This document shows, in pieces, positions 40,667 through 56,504 of a DNA stretch of 64,000 bases; the stretch's first letter is position 1, and every line of letters starts with the position of its first letter. Both the position numbers and the translations under genes were made by a program. The DNA lies in contig NZ_CP056199.1 of assembly GCF_013782625.1 (NCBI RefSeq), positions 186,001-250,000 on the forward strand. Direction: 5' to 3'. This stretch comes from Enterobacter sp. RHBSTW-00994. Its GTDB lineage: Bacteria; Pseudomonadota; Gammaproteobacteria; Enterobacterales; Enterobacteriaceae. The notes under the pieces were generated by a model, which saw only the letters and a program-made list of their open reading frames with translations, made no database searches and was not told the origin of the DNA.

Positions 40667-40667
<1 letters not shown>
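40026..40667 (-). CDS. thiE: Thiamine phosphate synthase ThiE
   Basis: A 213-residue TIM-barrel enzyme that condenses hydroxymethylpyrimidine diphosphate with thiazole phosphate to give thiamine phosphate. [27 protein letters not shown] and the C-terminal [28 protein letters not shown] are the family motifs. ATG 40667 shares one base with the thiC stop (TAATG), indicating coupled translation. A longer frame to 40814 lies within thiC and is rejected. Confidence 0.97.
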
Positions 40668-42565
<1,898 letters not shown>

Positions 42566-42657
42566 TCATTCCAAAAGTGAAGGACATGGCTTGTCAGACG
42601 ACGGATGAAGCAAGAGGAAGGATCGCCCAAAGGCGATACAACAGCAGATTGACTCTT

Positions 42658-42756
42658 GTTCCCTTCGCAGGTATTAGCCTGATCAGGTTCCGCGGATCCC
42701 GAATTAACGGTCTCAGCCCGTACATCTGTATACACATCAGTACTGGGCACTCCGAC
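42658..42756 (-). promoter_or_regulatory. TPP riboswitch (THI element) upstream of thiC
   Basis: Read on the minus strand, the leader has GGAGTGCCC, GGGCTGAGACCG, GAACCTGATCAGGCTAAT and CCTGCGAAGGGAAC in the order of the thi-box aptamer. CTGAGA and the CGAAGGGAAC end are the parts that contact the pyrimidine and pyrophosphate of thiamine pyrophosphate. The aptamer ends about 95 bases before the thiC ATG. Binding would reduce expression of thiCEFSGH. The arm between GTACTGATGTGT and ATGTAC is longer than in E. coli thiC. Confidence 0.96.
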
Positions 42757-42762
42757 AAGAAA

Positions 42763-42784
42763 ACACTCCTGCAGTGCAGGAGCG
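42763..42784 (-). terminator. probable terminator of rsd
   Basis: On the minus strand CTCCTGC, ACT, GCAGGAG is followed by TGTTTTCTT. It lies 34 bases past the rsd stop codon and just upstream of the thiC riboswitch. Confidence 0.75.
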
Positions 42785-42817
42785 GTGTTTGTAAACTACT
42801 CGTTAACGACTAAGAAC

Positions 42818-43315
42818 TCAAGCAGGCCGCGCGATGTTATCTTCGTTGCTGGCTTTCAAATTGTTATCCAGTACGAGGGCGATCAGCTTGTCTTCCAGCG
42901 TAAATCGCGCTTCCATGGCTTCGCCGAGATCGGATAACGCCTGCTGAAATTCCAGGTAGTTATCATGGTCAATCGCGTTTTCGAGTGTGGAATCGTAATA
43001 ATCCATGATTTTCTGGGTATTGGCTTCCAGCAACGGATAAAGCTTGGTTGCTGTTAAATACGGGCTGCTACCTTCCATTTCGCGGATAATGCGTTCATAA
43101 ATGTTGAAATGGCCGTCGGACAGGTAGTCGACCAGGCTCTGACAAAAATCATCCAGTGCTTTTTCGTTCAGCCGCATATAGGATTCTTTGCCAGGCTTAA
43201 TACCGACCAGATTGTAATAAGCTACGAGCAGATGCTTGCGCACATGTAGCCAGCGATCCACCAGTTTATTACTTCCTCCAACGCGCTCTGTCAGGCTTTC
43301 TAGCTGGTTTAACAT
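42818..43315 (-). CDS. rsd: Sigma-70 regulator Rsd (anti-sigma D)
   Basis: A 165-residue helical protein, seven residues longer than E. coli Rsd. [53 protein letters not shown] segments match the Rsd/AlgQ family. It binds domain 4 of sigma 70 in stationary phase and so favours alternative sigma factors; in E. coli it also stimulates SpoT hydrolase. ATG 43315 is preceded by AAACCTTGCGGAG. It is divergent from nudC across a 96-base intergenic region that must hold both promoters. Confidence 0.95.
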   Translation of the reverse strand: MLNQLESLTERVGGSNKLVDRWLHVRKHLLVAYYNLVGIKPGKESYMRLNEKALDDFCQSLVDYLSDGHFNIYERIIREMEGSSPYLTATKLYPLLEANTQKIMDYYDSTLENAIDHDNYLEFQQALSDLGEAMEARFTLEDKLIALVLDNNLKASNEDNIARPA

Positions 43316-43411
43316 GTTCGACTCCGCAAGGTTTAGAATTAAAGCTGCTCACCCAAAAATGTCATCACAATGCTAACAACATGTCAGTGAAGCGAAGGTA
43401 GTGCAATAGAT

Positions 43412-44185
43412 ATGGATCGTATTATTGAAAAATCGGATCGCGGCTGGTGGTTCATCAGCCACGAACAAAAATTATGGTTGCCTGCCGGAGAAATACCATA
43501 TGGCGCGGCAGGAAATTTCGATCTTGTGGGGCAAAGCGCACTCAGGATCGGCGAATGGCAGGGCGATCCCGCGTGGTTGATCCAACAGCCACGACGTCAG
43601 GAGATGGGATCGGTTCGCCAGGTACTTGATCTTGATGTCGGCCTGTTCCAGTTAGCGGGCCGGGCTGTGCAACTGGCTGAATTTTATCGTTCGCATAAAT
43701 ATTGTGGCTACTGCGGTCACACCATGCACTCAAGCAAAACCGAATGGGCGATGCTGTGCAGCCACTGTCGCGAGCGCTATTACCCACAAATTGCGCCGTG
43801 CATTATCGTTGCCATCCGGCGTGACGACTCCATTTTGCTGGCCCAACATACCCGTCATCGCAACGGTGTGCATACCGTGTTAGCGGGGTTTGTCGAAGTG
43901 GGCGAGACGCTGGAACAAGCAGTTGCGCGTGAGGTGATGGAAGAGAGCAGTATCAAAGTCAAAAACCTGCGCTACGTGACCTCGCAACCCTGGCCATTCC
44001 CCCAATCGCTGATGACGGCATTTATGGCTGACTACGCTAGCGGCGAGATTGTTATCGACCAAAAAGAGCTGCTGGAAGCGAACTGGTATCGTTATGACGA
44101 TTTACCGCTATTACCTCCGCCAGGTACGGTGGCGCGTCGCCTGATAGAAGATACCGTCGCAATGTGCCGGGCCGAGTATGAATGA
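43412..44185 (+). CDS. nudC: NAD(H) pyrophosphatase / RNA deNADding enzyme NudC
   Basis: A 257-residue Nudix hydrolase, the E. coli length. The zinc site uses Cys98, Cys101, Cys116 and Cys119. The Nudix box runs from Gly159 ([20 protein letters not shown]...). The NudC-specific segment [11 protein letters not shown] follows. It removes NAD caps from RNA and hydrolyses NADH in the cytoplasm. ATG 43412 gives the family length; hemE follows after about 100 bases. Confidence 0.97.
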   Translation: MDRIIEKSDRGWWFISHEQKLWLPAGEIPYGAAGNFDLVGQSALRIGEWQGDPAWLIQQPRRQEMGSVRQVLDLDVGLFQLAGRAVQLAEFYRSHKYCGYCGHTMHSSKTEWAMLCSHCRERYYPQIAPCIIVAIRRDDSILLAQHTRHRNGVHTVLAGFVEVGETLEQAVAREVMEESSIKVKNLRYVTSQPWPFPQSLMTAFMADYASGEIVIDQKELLEANWYRYDDLPLLPPPGTVARRLIEDTVAMCRAEYE

Positions 44186-44282
44186 TGTGATGCAACGGCT
44201 TTATCGTTCAAATGGCCTGCTTGATCCACTTTGAATGATTTTGTGTATACACTGGCGGCATAACGCTTAAGGAACTGCAAAA

Positions 44283-45347
44283 ATGACCGAACTGAAGAAC
44301 GATCGTTATCTGCGTGCGCTACTGCGCCAGCCCGTTGATGTCACCCCTGTGTGGATGATGCGTCAGGCAGGGCGCTATCTGCCGGAGTACAAAGCCACGC
44401 GCGCGCAAGCGGGCGATTTTATGTCACTGTGCAAAAACGCAGAGCTGGCCTGTGAAGTGACACTCCAGCCGTTGCGTCGTTATCCGCTGGATGCAGCGAT
44501 TCTTTTTTCGGACATTCTGACCATTCCGGATGCAATGGGTCTTGGGCTGTATTTTGAAACCGGCGAAGGCCCACGTTTTAGTTCACCGATAAAAAGCAAA
44601 GCCGATGTGGATAAGCTGTCAATCCCGGACCCGGAGCAAGAGCTGGGTTACGTGATGAACGCTGTTCGTACAATTCGACGTGAGCTAAAAGGCGAAGTCC
44701 CGCTGATTGGTTTCTCCGGCAGCCCATGGACGCTGGCAACCTATATGGTTGAAGGTGGTAGCAGTAAAGCTTTTACCATGATTAAAAAGATGATGTATGC
44801 CGAACCCCTGGTTCTGCATGCGTTGCTCGATAAGCTGGCGAAGAGCGTCACGCTGTACCTCAATGCACAGATTAAAGCAGGTGCGCAGTCGGTGATGATT
44901 TTCGATACCTGGGGAGGTGTGCTGACCGGGCGTGATTATCAGCAGTTCTCGCTGCACTACATGCACAAAATTGTGGATGGGCTGTTGCGCGAAAACGATG
45001 GCCGCCGTGTACCGGTTACGCTGTTCACCAAAGGTGGCGGCCAATGGCTGGAAGCGATGGCTGCGACCGGGTGTGATGCTCTTGGGCTGGACTGGACGAC
45101 CGATATCGCCGATGCCCGCCGTCGGGTTGGCGATAAGGTCGCGCTGCAAGGCAATATGGACCCTTCCATGTTGTATGCTCAGCCTGCGCGGATCGAGGAA
45201 GAAGTAGCGACCATTCTGGCTGGATTTGGCCAGGGTGAAGGCCATGTCTTCAATCTGGGCCACGGTATTCATCAGGACGTACCACCAGAACATGCGGGCG
45301 TGTTTGTAGAGTCGGTACACCGACTTTCCGCCCAGTATCACCAGTAG
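44283..45347 (+). CDS. hemE: Uroporphyrinogen decarboxylase HemE
   Basis: A 354-residue enzyme of haem synthesis, the E. coli length. It removes four carboxyl groups from uroporphyrinogen III to give coproporphyrinogen III. The N-terminal signature is [15 protein letters not shown], and [18 protein letters not shown] and [14 protein letters not shown] are further family motifs. ATG 44283 is preceded by AAGGAACTGCAAAA. nfi begins eight bases after the stop, so the two are probably one operon. Confidence 0.98.
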   Translation: MTELKNDRYLRALLRQPVDVTPVWMMRQAGRYLPEYKATRAQAGDFMSLCKNAELACEVTLQPLRRYPLDAAILFSDILTIPDAMGLGLYFETGEGPRFSSPIKSKADVDKLSIPDPEQELGYVMNAVRTIRRELKGEVPLIGFSGSPWTLATYMVEGGSSKAFTMIKKMMYAEPLVLHALLDKLAKSVTLYLNAQIKAGAQSVMIFDTWGGVLTGRDYQQFSLHYMHKIVDGLLRENDGRRVPVTLFTKGGGQWLEAMAATGCDALGLDWTTDIADARRRVGDKVALQGNMDPSMLYAQPARIEEEVATILAGFGQGEGHVFNLGHGIHQDVPPEHAGVFVESVHRLSAQYHQ

Positions 45348-45355
45348 GACGTAGT

Positions 45356-46027
45356 ATGGATCTTGCGTCGCTTCGCGCAGAGCAAATCGAACTCGCGTCA
45401 TCCGTGATCAGACATGATTGTCTGGAGAGAGACCCTCCGCAATTGATCGCGGGGGCTGATGTCGGTTTTGAACAGGGGGGCGAAGTGACGCGGGCGGCGA
45501 TCGTGCTGTTACGCTATCCCTCACTTGAGCTGGTGGAGTACAAAGTGGCACGCATTGCCACCATGCTGCCTTACATTCCTGGTTTCCTCTCTTTTCGTGA
45601 ATACCCCGCGTTGCTTGCTGCGTGGGAGAAACTTTCACAAAAACCCGATCTGGTCTTTGTTGATGGTCACGGTATTTCCCACCCGCGCCGGCTAGGTGTC
45701 GCCAGCCACTTTGGCCTGCTGGTGGATGTCCCCACTATTGGGGTCGCGAAAAAACGCCTCTGTGGTGCAGTTGAACCACTTCCGACCGAACAAGGAGCAC
45801 TGGCCCCGCTTATCGATAAAGGTGAACAACTGGCGTGGGTATGGCGGAGCAAAGCACGCTGTAATCCGCTTTTTGTCTCCATCGGTCACCGTGTTGGTAT
45901 GGATAGCGCTCTGGCATGGGTACAGCGTTGTACCCGAAACTATCGTTTACCGGAGCCGACGCGCTGGGCTGATGCGGTTGCATCAGAGCGTCCGACATTT
46001 ATTCGTTGGCAGGAAATTCAGCGGTGA
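45356..46027 (+). CDS. nfi: Endonuclease V
   Basis: A 223-residue deoxyinosine-specific endonuclease, the E. coli length. It nicks the second phosphodiester bond 3' to hypoxanthine. AGADVGFE near residue 34 contains the first catalytic aspartate. [12 protein letters not shown] is the strand-separating wedge motif, and [22 protein letters not shown] holds the second metal-binding aspartate. It is coupled to hemE by an eight-base gap and is followed by yjaG after 42 bases, as in E. coli. Confidence 0.97.
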   Translation: MDLASLRAEQIELASSVIRHDCLERDPPQLIAGADVGFEQGGEVTRAAIVLLRYPSLELVEYKVARIATMLPYIPGFLSFREYPALLAAWEKLSQKPDLVFVDGHGISHPRRLGVASHFGLLVDVPTIGVAKKRLCGAVEPLPTEQGALAPLIDKGEQLAWVWRSKARCNPLFVSIGHRVGMDSALAWVQRCTRNYRLPEPTRWADAVASERPTFIRWQEIQR

Positions 46028-46069
46028 TTCAGGTAAACTGCCGCTAATTTCCGATTCTGAGACATCATC

Positions 46070-46660
46070 ATGTTACAAAACCCGATTCATCTGCGCCTTG
46101 AGAAGCTGGAAAGCTGGCAGCACGTCACGTTTATGGCCTGCCTGTGTGAGCGCATGTACCCGAACTATGCGATGTTCTGCAAGCAGACTGAGTTTGGTGA
46201 AGGTCAGATTTATCGCCGTATTCTCGATCTAATTTGGGAAACGCTGACGGTCAAAGATGCAAAAGTGAACTTTGATTCCCAACTGGAAAAGCTGGAAGAG
46301 GCGATCCCGGCAGCGGATGACTATGATGTGTATGGTGTCTATCCGGCTATCGATGCGTGCGTAGCACTCAGCGAGCTGATTCATTCGCGTCTGAGCGGCG
46401 AAACACTGGAACATGCAATCGAAGTGAGTAAGGCATCAATTACCAGCGTTGCAATGCTGGAAATGACGCAAGAAGGTCGCGAAATGACCGACGAAGAGCT
46501 CCGGGCAAACCCGGCAGTAGAGCAAGAATGGGATATTCAGTGGGAAATATTCCGACTTCTTGCAGACTGCGAAGAACGCGATATTGAACTGATTAAAGGC
46601 CTGCGTGCGGACTTACGTGAGGCCGGCGAGAGCAATATTGGTATAATTTTTAACCAATGA
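46070..46660 (+). CDS. yjaG: DUF416 family protein YjaG
   Basis: A 196-residue mostly helical protein, conserved in enterobacteria between nfi and hupA. It contains LEKLESWQHVTFMACLCERMYPNYAMFC and a C-terminal acidic helix; no signal peptide or membrane segment is visible. The function is unknown. In the weak ACAAAAC/GTTTTGT inverted repeat after its stop (46665-46691) there is no T run, so termination there is uncertain. Confidence 0.92.
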   Translation: MLQNPIHLRLEKLESWQHVTFMACLCERMYPNYAMFCKQTEFGEGQIYRRILDLIWETLTVKDAKVNFDSQLEKLEEAIPAADDYDVYGVYPAIDACVALSELIHSRLSGETLEHAIEVSKASITSVAMLEMTQEGREMTDEELRANPAVEQEWDIQWEIFRLLADCEERDIELIKGLRADLREAGESNIGIIFNQ

Positions 46661-46846
46661 GACAACAAAACGTGATTTAACGCCTGTTTTGTCGCACCTC
46701 GACTCTTCCCTTCTGCCCCCCGTCTGGTCTACATTTGGGGGGCGAAAAAAAGTGGCTATCGGTGCGTGTATGCAGGAGAGTGCTTTTTTGGCATTTTCGT
46801 CGCACTCGATGCTTAGCAAGCGATAAACACATTGAAAGGATAACTT

Positions 46847-47119
46847 ATGAACAAGACTCAACTGATTGATGTAATTGCGGACAAGGCTGATCTGTCTAAA
46901 GTGCAGGCTAAAGCTGCTCTGGAATCTACCCTGGCTGCTATTACTGAGTCTCTGAAAGAAGGCGATGCTGTACAACTGGTTGGTTTCGGTACCTTCAAAG
47001 TGAACCACCGCGCTGAGCGTACTGGCCGCAACCCGCAGACCGGTAAAGAAATCAAAATCGCCGCAGCTAACGTGCCGGCATTTGTTTCTGGTAAAGCACT
47101 GAAAGACGCTGTTAAGTAA
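46847..47119 (+). CDS. hupA: Nucleoid protein HU alpha subunit
   Basis: A 90-residue DNA-binding protein, the E. coli length, starting [18 protein letters not shown]. The beta-arm region [40 protein letters not shown] contains the conserved proline that intercalates into DNA. It forms HU heterodimers or homodimers that bend and compact the chromosome. ATG 46847 is preceded by AAAGGATAA. An intrinsic terminator lies about 30 bases downstream, inside the start of the next gene. Confidence 0.98.
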   Translation: MNKTQLIDVIADKADLSKVQAKAALESTLAAITESLKEGDAVQLVGFGTFKVNHRAERTGRNPQTGKEIKIAAANVPAFVSGKALKDAVK

Positions 47120-47124
47120 GACGC

Positions 47125-47823
47125 GTGGCAGTGAACAGTTTTAACGAAGGGGCGGCAACGCCCCTTTTGTCTGTCTGGCGCGGTGTTCGCGTGCTGGTGG
47201 GCGTACTGTTGCTGTCAGCCTGTAGCCATGATTCTTCTCTGCCACCGTTTACCGCCAGCGGATACGCTGATAATCAGGGGGCAGTGCGGATTTGGCGTAA
47301 AGACTCAGGCGGTGAAGTCCACCTTCTCTCAGTATTCAGTCCGTGGCATACCGGTAATACGTCCACCTCAGAATACCGCTGGCAGGGCGATACCCTTTCG
47401 CTGATTGAACTGAATATCTACAGCAAGACCCCAGAACATGTCCGCGTGCGTTTTGATGATCACGGTGAACTGAGCTTCATGCAGCGTGAAACCCATGGTC
47501 AAAAGCAGCAACTCTCCAGCGATCAAATTGCGTTATACCGATACCGGGCAGAGCAAATTCGCCAGACCAGTGATGCCCTGCGTCAGGGACGAGTCATGTT
47601 GCGTCAGGGGCGCTGGCATGCAAATGGCATAGTGACCACGTGTGAAGGACAAACAGTGAAGCCAGATCTTGAGTCCTGGGCGATGGAGCATATTGTCCGA
47701 CGGCAACGTCATTCGTCGGTTGAGGTGAGTGTGGCGTGGCTTGAAGCGCCGGAAGGTTCTCAACTGCTGCTGGTGGCGAACGAAGATTTCTGTACCTGGC
47801 AACCAACAGAGAAAAGTTTTTGA
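47125..47823 (+). CDS. yjaH: DUF1481 lipoprotein YjaH
   Basis: A 232-residue protein of the YjaH family, downstream of hupA as in E. coli. A hydrophobic segment followed by VLLLSACS at about residues 26-33 is a good lipobox, suggesting an envelope lipoprotein. The start is uncertain: GTG 47125 gives MAVNSF, and GTG 47131 gives MNSF, similar to the E. coli start. Neither has a clear ribosome-binding site. The hupA terminator hairpin lies within codons 9-14, so transcription must read through it or begin upstream. The function is unknown. Confidence 0.88.
   Translation: MAVNSFNEGAATPLLSVWRGVRVLVGVLLLSACSHDSSLPPFTASGYADNQGAVRIWRKDSGGEVHLLSVFSPWHTGNTSTSEYRWQGDTLSLIELNIYSKTPEHVRVRFDDHGELSFMQRETHGQKQQLSSDQIALYRYRAEQIRQTSDALRQGRVMLRQGRWHANGIVTTCEGQTVKPDLESWAMEHIVRRQRHSSVEVSVAWLEAPEGSQLLLVANEDFCTWQPTEKSF
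47147..47168 (+). terminator. hupA terminator inside the yjaH 5' end
   Basis: AAGGGGCG, GCAA, CGCCCCTT followed by TT and G. It is a compact GC-rich stem with a GNRA-type loop and a short T tail, 28 bases after the hupA stop. Confidence 0.8.
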
Positions 47824-47830
47824 GGTAAAT

Positions 47831-47860
47831 CCCCCCTCCCTTGAGGGAGAGGGTTAGGGG
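47831..47860. repeat. palindromic intergenic repeat between yjaH and purD
   Basis: CCCCCCTCCC, TTGA, GGGAGAGGG, then the tail TTAGGGG. It fills almost the whole 39-base gap between the convergent yjaH and purD genes. E. coli carries zraP and zraSR at this place. Confidence 0.8.
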
Positions 47861-47862
47861 TA

Positions 47863-49155
47863 TTACTCGCCTTGCTCACGCGCAATGGCACGATAGCCAA
47901 TGTCATGTCGGCTAAAACTGCCGTCCCAGCGAATATCCGCCATTAAGGCATACGCACGTTTCTGTGCTTCCGCGACGGTATTCCCGAGCGCCGTAGAGCA
48001 AAGCACGCGCCCACCGTTGGTCAGAACACGATCGTCGTCAGAGAGCTTCGTTCCTGCATGGAACACCTTGCCACCTTCAACGTCCTCCAGCGGCAAACCG
48101 TGGATCTCATTGCCCGTGTTGTAGTCGCCAGGATAACCGCCAGCAGCAATCACCACACCCAGTGATGCGCGTTCGTCCCATTCTGACGTTTTCTCGTCCA
48201 GCTTGCCGTCGCAGGCAGCCAGGCAGAGATCCACCAGGTCGGACTTCATGCGCAGCATAATCGGTTGAGTTTCTGGATCTCCAAAGCGGCAGTTGAACTC
48301 GATAACCTTAGGATTACCCTGCTTATCGATCATCAGCCCGGCGTAGAGGAAACCGGTGTAGGTGTTGCCTTCTGCCGCCATACCTTTGACGGTTGGCCAA
48401 ATGATACGTTCCATGGTGCGCTGGTGGACTTCATCCGTGACGACCGGAGCAGGAGAATATGCGCCCATGCCACCCGTGTTCGGGCCGGTATCGGCATCGC
48501 CAACGCGCTTATGATCCTGACTGGTGGCCATCGGCAGGACATGTTCACCGTCGACCATCACGATAAAGCTGGCTTCTTCACCGTCCAGGAACTCTTCGAT
48601 CACGATACGATGGCCTGCATCGCCAAAGGCGTTACCGGCCAGCATATCCTGAACAGCGTCTTCGGCTTCCTGGAGCGTCATTGCCACGATCACGCCTTTA
48701 CCTGCGGCCAGACCGTCTGCTTTGATCACAATCGGCGCGCCTTTTTCACGCAGATAGGCAAGTGCCGGTTCAACCTCAGTGAAGTTCTGGTATTCACCCG
48801 TTGGGATTTTATGGCGTGCAAGGAAGTCTTTGGTAAAAGCTTTAGAGCCTTCCAGCTGTGCAGCACCTTCTGTTGGGCCGAAGATTTTCAGGCCCGCAGC
48901 ACGGAATGCATCAACCACCCCAATCACCAACGGCGCTTCCGGGCCAACGATGGTCAGATCGATTTTCTCGTTTTGGGCAAAGCTCAGCAGTGCCGGAATA
49001 TCGGTTACGCCAATAGCGACGTTCTGCAAAGCAGGTTCCAGCGCTGTACCCGCATTACCCGGTGCAACAAAAACCGTTTTTACTCGCGGAGACTGCGCAG
49101 CTTTCCAGGCCAGGGCATGTTCACGCCCGCCGTTACCAATTACTAATACTTTCAT
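47863..49155 (-). CDS. purD: Phosphoribosylamine-glycine ligase PurD
   Basis: A 430-residue ATP-grasp ligase that joins glycine to phosphoribosylamine in purine synthesis. The N-terminus MKVLVIGNGGREHALAWK is the signature fold. KADGLAAGKGVIVAM is the ATP-grasp loop, and EFNCRFGDPETQPIM holds metal-binding residues. It follows purH on the minus strand after a 15-base gap, as in the E. coli purHD operon. Confidence 0.98.
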   Translation of the reverse strand: MKVLVIGNGGREHALAWKAAQSPRVKTVFVAPGNAGTALEPALQNVAIGVTDIPALLSFAQNEKIDLTIVGPEAPLVIGVVDAFRAAGLKIFGPTEGAAQLEGSKAFTKDFLARHKIPTGEYQNFTEVEPALAYLREKGAPIVIKADGLAAGKGVIVAMTLQEAEDAVQDMLAGNAFGDAGHRIVIEEFLDGEEASFIVMVDGEHVLPMATSQDHKRVGDADTGPNTGGMGAYSPAPVVTDEVHQRTMERIIWPTVKGMAAEGNTYTGFLYAGLMIDKQGNPKVIEFNCRFGDPETQPIMLRMKSDLVDLCLAACDGKLDEKTSEWDERASLGVVIAAGGYPGDYNTGNEIHGLPLEDVEGGKVFHAGTKLSDDDRVLTNGGRVLCSTALGNTVAEAQKRAYALMADIRWDGSFSRHDIGYRAIAREQGE

Positions 49156-49170
49156 TGTCTGCTCCGTGGA

Positions 49171-50760
49171 TTAATGGCGGAAGTGACGCATATCGGTGAA
49201 GATCATTGCGATGCCGTGTTCGTCGGCTGCAGCAATGACTTCATCATCACGAATAGAACCACCCGGCTGGATCACGCAGGTGATGCCGACAGCTGCAGCA
49301 GCATCAATACCATCACGGAACGGGAAGAACGCATCAGACGCCATGGCGGAGCCTTTCACCTCCAGACCTTCATCACCTGCTTTAATGCCGGCAATTTTCG
49401 CGGAGTAGACGCGGCTCATCTGGCCTGCACCTATCCCGATGGTCATGTTTTCTTTTGCATAAACAATGGCGTTGGATTTCACGAACTTCGCCACTTTCCA
49501 GCAGAACAGCGCATCACGCAGTTCCTGCTCGGTTGGCTGGCGCTTGGTAACAACGCGCAGATCACCCGCAGTGACCATACCCAGATCGCGGTCCTGAACC
49601 AGCAGGCCGCCGTTGACGCGTTTGAAGTCCAGGCCTGGAGCACGTTCAGCCCATTGGCCACAAATCAGAACACGCACGTTCTGTTTAGCGGAGGTGATGT
49701 TCAGCGCATCTTCAGTTGCGGATGGGGCGATGATCACTTCTACAAACTGTCGGGAGATAATGGCCTGGGCTGTTTCCGCATCCAGTTCACGGTTGAACGC
49801 AATAATGCCGCCGAAGGCTGAGGTTGGGTCGGTTTTGTAGGCGCGATCGTAAGCGTCCAGAATGGAGGTGCTTACCGCGACGCCACATGGGTTTGCGTGT
49901 TTCACGATAACACATGCGGGTTCGCTGAACTCTTTCACGCATTCCAGTGCCGCGTCGGTGTCAGCAATGTTGTTATAAGAGAGGGCTTTGCCCTGTACTT
50001 GCTGTGCTGTCGCAACAGAGGCTTCTTTTACCTCTTCTTCTATATAGAAGGCTGCCTGCTGGTGGCTGTTCTCACCGTAACGCATATCCTGCTTCTTAAT
50101 GAAGTTCAGGTTCAGCGTGCGTGGGAAGCGACCAGAAGGCTCGTTGCTGTCGCCGTGGTAAGCAGGAACCAGGCTACCGAAGTAGTTGGCAATCATGCTG
50201 TCATAAGCCGCGGTGTGTTCGAACGCTTTAATGGCGAGATCGAAACGGGTGTCGAGGGTCAGAGAACCTTCATTGGCATCCATCTCTTTAATAATGGTTT
50301 CGTAATCGCTGCTCTTTACTACAATCGCGACATCTTTATGGTTCTTGGCAGCGGAGCGAACCATGGTTGGGCCGCCGATATCAATATTCTCTACGGCATC
50401 TTCCAGCGAGCACCCTTCACGGGCAACCGTCTGGGCGAACGGGTAAAGGTTAACAACAACCATATCGATTGGTGCGATCCCGTGCTGGTTCATGATCCCA
50501 TCATCCTGGCCGCGACGACCCAGAATACCGCCGTGAACTTTCGGGTGCAGAGTCTTGACGCGTCCATCCATCATTTCCGGGAAACCGGTGTAATCGGACA
50601 CTTCGGTTACCGGCAGGCCTTTATCTGCTAACAGGCGCGCTGTACCGCCAGTGGAAAGCAGCTCTACACCACGTGCAGAAAGTGCCTGTGCGAATTCAAT
50701 GATGCCAGCTTTATCAGAAACACTGAGCAAAGCGCGGCGGACTGGACGACGTTGTTGCAT
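49171..50760 (-). CDS. purH: Bifunctional AICAR transformylase / IMP cyclohydrolase PurH
   Basis: A 529-residue enzyme, the E. coli length, catalysing the last two steps of IMP synthesis. Residues 1 to about 150 form the MGS-like cyclohydrolase domain ([28 protein letters not shown] segment [19 protein letters not shown]). The rest is the transformylase domain, with [12 protein letters not shown] and [12 protein letters not shown] use ATG 50760; an in-frame upstream codon at 50823 would add 21 unconserved residues. A PurR box lies about 110 bases upstream. Confidence 0.98.
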   Translation of the reverse strand: MQQRRPVRRALLSVSDKAGIIEFAQALSARGVELLSTGGTARLLADKGLPVTEVSDYTGFPEMMDGRVKTLHPKVHGGILGRRGQDDGIMNQHGIAPIDMVVVNLYPFAQTVAREGCSLEDAVENIDIGGPTMVRSAAKNHKDVAIVVKSSDYETIIKEMDANEGSLTLDTRFDLAIKAFEHTAAYDSMIANYFGSLVPAYHGDSNEPSGRFPRTLNLNFIKKQDMRYGENSHQQAAFYIEEEVKEASVATAQQVQGKALSYNNIADTDAALECVKEFSEPACVIVKHANPCGVAVSTSILDAYDRAYKTDPTSAFGGIIAFNRELDAETAQAIISRQFVEVIIAPSATEDALNITSAKQNVRVLICGQWAERAPGLDFKRVNGGLLVQDRDLGMVTAGDLRVVTKRQPTEQELRDALFCWKVAKFVKSNAIVYAKENMTIGIGAGQMSRVYSAKIAGIKAGDEGLEVKGSAMASDAFFPFRDGIDAAAAVGITCVIQPGGSIRDDEVIAAADEHGIAMIFTDMRHFRH

Positions 50761-50867
50761 GGTAAATCCCCTGGATTTCACGATTACAGAGAGCGTTAGA
50801 TGAGTTTTCCGCGAAAAACTCATCTAACACCCCTAACGGGGCATCCTTGTTTTGCGCGTGCATTTTA

Positions 50868-50883
50868 ACGAAAACGTTTGCGT
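50868..50883. promoter_or_regulatory. PurR operator upstream of purHD
   Basis: On the minus strand ACGCAAACGTTTTCGT is a full match to the purine-repressor box consensus ACGCAAACGTTTTCNT. It lies in the purH promoter region and should repress purHD when hypoxanthine or guanine is available. Confidence 0.95.
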
Positions 50884-50899
50884 AGTGCTCGCGAATTTT

Positions 50900-51000
50900 C
50901 AAAATTTCGTCGGGTTGTGGATAAGTCTGTGAGCAAAAGGGTATAAGGCGGTGTTTTGCTGTGGAATGCAGCAGTCAGTCATTTTTCTGCAATTTAAGGG
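50900..51000 (+). promoter_or_regulatory. upstream activation region of the rrn P1 promoter
   Basis: AT-rich stretches, including ATTTTTCTGCAATTT at 50981-50995 directly upstream of the P1 -35, fit an UP element. Fis sites are expected further upstream but were not assigned base by base. Confidence 0.5.
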
Positions 51001-51028
51001 TTGCGGCCTGATGAGAACTCCCTATAAT
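51001..51028 (+). promoter_or_regulatory. rrn P1 promoter
   Basis: TTGCGG at 51001-51006, a 16-base spacer, and TATAAT at 51023-51028, followed by the discriminator GCGCCTCCATCGACAC. The short spacer and GC-rich discriminator are the features that make rRNA P1 promoters sensitive to ppGpp and initiating NTPs. The sequence closely follows E. coli rrnE P1. Confidence 0.93.
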
Positions 51029-51108
51029 GCGCCTCCATCGACACGGCGGATGTGAATCACTTCACAAACAACCCGGTCGGTTGAAGAGAAAAATCCTGAA
51101 ATAACGGG

Positions 51109-51136
51109 TTGACTCTGAAAGAGGAAAGCGTAATAT
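51109..51136 (+). promoter_or_regulatory. rrn P2 promoter
   Basis: TTGACT at 51109-51114, a 16-base spacer, and TAATAT at 51131-51136, about 108 bases downstream of P1, as in other enteric rRNA operons. Confidence 0.88.
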
Positions 51137-51174
51137 ACGCCACCTCGCGACAGAGCGCTAAAGCGTGTCGCACC

Positions 51175-51186
51175 TGCTCTTTAACA
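51175..51186 (+). promoter_or_regulatory. boxA antitermination site of the rRNA leader
   Basis: TGCTCTTTAACA is the standard rRNA boxA bound by NusB-S10. A hairpin-forming segment GACAGAGCGCTAAAGCGTGTC just upstream fits boxB. A second TGCTCTTTAA at 53107-53116 precedes the 23S gene. Confidence 0.9.
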
Positions 51187-51318
51187 ATTTATCAGACAAT
51201 CTGTGTGGGCACTCAAAGTGACATGGATTCTTGACGTCGCAAGACGAAAAATGAATACCAAGTCTCTGAGTGAACATACGTAATTCATTACGAAGTTTAA
51301 TTCACGAGCATCAAACTT

Positions 51319-52858
<1,540 letters not shown>

Positions 52859-52943
52859 CCTTAAAGAACCTGCCTTTGTAGTGTCCACACAGATTGTCTG
52901 ATGAAAAGTAAATAGCAAGGCGTCTTGCGATTGAGACTTCAGT

Positions 52944-53019
52944 GTCCCCTTCGTCTAGAGGCCCAGGACACCGCCCTTTCACGGCGGTAACAGGGGTTCG
53001 AATCCCCTAGGGGACGCCA
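52944..53019 (+). tRNA. gltV: tRNA-Glu, anticodon UUC, in the 16S-23S spacer
   Basis: A 76-base tRNA with acceptor arms GTCCCCT/AGGGGAC and encoded CCA. The anticodon loop CTTTCAC gives TTC. A single tRNA-Glu in the spacer is the rrnB/C/E/G type. The symbol follows the E. coli rrnE assignment by position. Confidence 0.96.
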
Positions 53020-53250
53020 CTTGCTGGTTTGTGAGTGAAAGTCACCTGCCGATATATCTCAAAACTGATTCCGTTGCGTGAGCAGCGAGTCACGTTTGAG
53101 ATATTTGCTCTTTAAAAATCTGGATCAAGCTGAAAATTGAAACGACACACTGTGTCTGTTCTCCGTAATAAGAACAGATGAAGGTGTGTTCGAGTCTCTC
53201 AAATTTTCGCAATTTGATGATGAATCGAAAGAAACATCTTCGGGTTGTGA

Positions 53251-56154
<2,904 letters not shown>

Positions 56155-56245
56155 ACAACGCCGAAGATGTTTTGGCGAAAGAGACATGATAATCAGCCTG
56201 ATACAGATAATATTAGCCGGCGAAAGCGGGTTAATGAACAGAATT

Positions 56246-56365
56246 TGCCTGGCGGCTTTAGCGCGGTGGTCCCACCTGACCCCATGCCGAACTCAGAAGT
56301 GAAACGCCGTAGCGCCGATGGTAGTGTGGGGTCTCCCCATGTGAGAGTAGGGAACTGCCAGGCAT
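56246..56365 (+). rRNA. 5S ribosomal RNA
   Basis: A 120-base gene with complementary ends TGCCTGGCGG and CTGCCAGGCAT. The internal CCCATGCCGAACTCAGAAGTG is standard. It is 91 bases after the 23S gene; no tRNA follows before the terminator. Confidence 0.97.
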
Positions 56366-56377
56366 CAAATAAGCAGG

Positions 56378-56408
56378 AAACCCCGGTCCGTAAGGTCCGG
56401 GGTTTTTT
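56378..56408 (+). terminator. rRNA operon terminator
   Basis: AAACCCCGGTCC and GGTCCGGGGTTTTTT form a strong hairpin with a short loop and a T run, 12 bases after the 5S gene. Confidence 0.93.
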
Positions 56409-56504
56409 GCGTCTGTGTACCTGCGTATTTTCGTCAGCCTCACCCTGAAACTTTCTCACCTTACTCCTGCAGACTCGACATTCTGGTTAATTCTGGGTAT
56501 CGTT

